A DNA stretch of 64,000 bases from Pseudoalteromonas sp. UG3-2 (GTDB lineage: Bacteria; Pseudomonadota; Gammaproteobacteria; Enterobacterales; Alteromonadaceae), in assembly GCF_037120705.1 (NCBI RefSeq), contig NZ_JAWLJU010000002.1, forward strand, positions 1,860,001-1,924,000, in the 5' to 3' direction. A model generated the notes under the pieces. It did no database searches. It was not told the origin of the DNA and was given only the letters and a program-made list of their open reading frames with translations. The stretch's first letter is position 1. Each line of letters starts with the position of its first letter. This document shows positions 62,533 to 64,000 of the stretch, piece by piece. A program made the translations under genes and the position numbers.

Positions 62533-63048
62533 TTAGGTTTCGAATGAGACTTCTGAATACAGACAGCCTCCATTTCGGATCTCAACTTCAAAATTAAAAC
62601 CACTTGAGTAATATTCACTGGCTGTCATCCCATCATCAAAAGCAGAAAATAATGAAATTAATAAGCAGTTAAGGTTGGAATAAAAGAGCTGACCTTCATC
62701 ATTAAAATCAGTTTGATATTCGAAAGCCACTATAGAGCCCCTATCGCCACCGCTATAAACTAATAAATGTGGAATTACTTCAATACTTTTAATTACTCTG
62801 AAATATTCTGAAGAGCTGTCCAAAACGCCACTGTGGAAGAGTCTGTTAACGTTAAACCGTGAAGTTCTACTTAGCTTAGGTAGTTTCATCACAGCCCAGC
62901 TAAGAAAACTCATAATGTCTCTTGGATCTGTGATTATTGACTTCTCGCGTTTACTGAAAAGTTTATGCCATCGTTCTCTATACTGTATCGTTGATTGCTC
63001 GGTACAAACTGGATTTACAGATTCAATTCGAATAATTAGCTCATTCAT
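62533..63048 (-). CDS. unidentified 171-residue island protein
   Basis: I recognise no family. The protein is soluble and mixed alpha/beta, without signal peptide or membrane segment. The second half contains GGDRGSIVAFEYQTDFNDEG and LLISLFSAFDDGMTASEYYSSG. The start is supported by AGAGGAAGATAG. It lies upstream of, and in the same direction as, the viroplasmin-like gene (75-base gap), so both may share a transcript. Base composition matches the A/T-rich island. Confidence 0.65.
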   Translation of the reverse strand: MNELIIRIESVNPVCTEQSTIQYRERWHKLFSKREKSIITDPRDIMSFLSWAVMKLPKLSRTSRFNVNRLFHSGVLDSSSEYFRVIKSIEVIPHLLVYSGGDRGSIVAFEYQTDFNDEGQLFYSNLNCLLISLFSAFDDGMTASEYYSSGFNFEVEIRNGGCLYSEVSFET

Positions 63049-63297
63049 CTATCTTCCTCTTTTTAAGACTTATTTAAGATAGTTGATACTTTACCAAAGC
63101 TTTAAAACCGTTATTTTCAGTGCATTTACCGTCAATCATGCTCCCAACAGCGCATAGAGCAACTTGTACTATGTTTTTCTATGGCTGGGTGCTATATTTA
63201 CAATTAAAAATAAGAAGCAAAAATATTTAGATATATAAATCAAAAAGATAACTATCAACCATCTCTTTTTATTCAAAAATACAAGGATATAACTGAT

Positions 63298-64000
63298 ATG
63301 GGTACTTGGAGGGAAGTCAAATCGCATGGATTCACCTGTTTTGAAACCGATGAATTTGACTTATTCAAACGTAACCAAACCGAATACCAGCTCAGGTGGC
63401 GTGATAAACGCAGAAAGATCCTATCACTAGAGCTTATGAGGGAGTTCTGTACTTACCTAAAAAAACATAAACACAAATGTGTAGATGAACTAGAGACTGC
63501 CAAAGACTTTATCAAGCTGGCACAAAAAGTACTCAAAGACACAAAGGAAGGGCTAGTCGGTGATGATGAATATTTTGAGGCATGGACTGAGTGTTATATC
63601 TCAGCAAAAGACATGACCGCAAACTGGCGGAAATTCAAATTATGGCGGAATGCAAAAGCATATAAACGTAGAGGTGCAAGTGGAACCAAGAAGCGCCTGT
63701 ATAAAAAAACAATTTCATTTACCACTTATCAAATAATTATTGACCCCAACATCAAACAGTCAGTAGCAATACTCTTTGATGGCAGGTATAACACCTTTGA
63801 TTTTGACTTTATCGAAGACTTTTATCTTTACTTGAAAGAAAAATGCAGACAAAAGCCAAAGCCCTTAATTGATCAAACCTCCGACGCAAAAAGGGAGGTT
63901 AGCCGCATTAAAAGAGAAAAGCATAGCCAGCAACGACATATCGACTTATGGGAGCAGTTAGTACCACAATTAACGCAAAACAAAGAAATCCTTGCTCGGT
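63298..64000 (+). CDS. unidentified gene cut by the right window edge
   Basis: An ATG at 63298, with AAGGATAT upstream, opens 234 codons without a stop up to the edge. The protein is Lys/Arg and aromatic rich, with pieces such as EYQLRWRDKRRKILSLELMR, WRNAKAYKRRGASGTKKRLY and repeated acidic-aromatic runs (FDFDFIEDFYLYLKEK). Tryptophan and tyrosine content is high. It has no signal peptide. I recognise no domain. A DNA-binding or recombination role on the island is possible, but the missing 3' part may hold the decisive motif. Confidence 0.65.
   Translation, partial: MGTWREVKSHGFTCFETDEFDLFKRNQTEYQLRWRDKRRKILSLELMREFCTYLKKHKHKCVDELETAKDFIKLAQKVLKDTKEGLVGDDEYFEAWTECYISAKDMTANWRKFKLWRNAKAYKRRGASGTKKRLYKKTISFTTYQIIIDPNIKQSVAILFDGRYNTFDFDFIEDFYLYLKEKCRQKPKPLIDQTSDAKREVSRIKREKHSQQRHIDLWEQLVPQLTQNKEILAR

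Overview
The window looks like chromosome of a marine gammaproteobacterium of the order Alteromonadales, most likely Pseudoalteromonas or a close relative. This rests on the family mix: a secreted subtilase with tandem PPC domains, S9 peptidases beside an Oar-like TonB receptor, near-Escherichia versions of Gor, PrlC, RsmJ and SlmA, and an intergenic repeat with TATACCAAT-type ends. It is an inference from gene content, not from a marker gene.

Layout. 0-12 kb is housekeeping and surface genes: a BaiN/YhiN-type flavoprotein, secreted protease, chemoreceptor, rsmJ, a response regulator, prlC and gor. 12.4-26.7 kb is a specialised-metabolite locus. It holds an indigoidine-synthetase-type NRPS, a PsuG/IndA-type C-glycosidase, a TrpF-like protein lacking key TrpF residues, a uracil phosphoribosyltransferase, a PecM-like exporter, an Old Yellow Enzyme, an RND pump and a PecS-like MarR regulator. 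A shared palindrome close to ATCTTTATGTAAAGAT sits on or beside promoter elements of all three transcription units and in front of the regulator gene. The combination resembles both the Dickeya pecS/pecM-indigoidine system and the Streptomyces minimycin cluster (NRPS, PsuG-like C-glycosynthase, UPRT, transporter), so a C-nucleoside, a blue pigment, or both are plausible products.

26.8-32 kb carries an arylamine N-acetyltransferase, a two-domain esterase-like lipoprotein and a divergent ToxR/CadC-type regulator. 32.2-35.7 kb is a conserved core block, rpmG-rpmB, radC, coaBC and slmA, with no dut between the last two. 35.8-42 kb holds a MITE-like repeat, an S9 peptidase and a TonB receptor. 42-51 kb holds a REC-GGDEF-EAL protein, several small envelope genes, a psp-like operon behind a possible sigma-54 promoter, and dusA. 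51.6-53.3 kb has a gene remnant and a beta-CASP nuclease-like protein.

53.4-58.7 kb contains two paralogous LuxR-type regulator and MASE1-like histidine kinase sets. Both regulator genes have a 15-bp dyad (TARGAAWNWTTCYTA) at the class II activator distance upstream of a good -10 box, which suggests mutual or self activation. From about 58.7 kb to the right edge the sequence is visibly more A/T rich and looks like an island. It contains a near-identical 25-bp direct repeat, a coupled ParB-like/Dam-like pair, a serine recombinase, a stand-alone viroplasmin-like domain protein and two genes I cannot identify, the last cut by the window edge.
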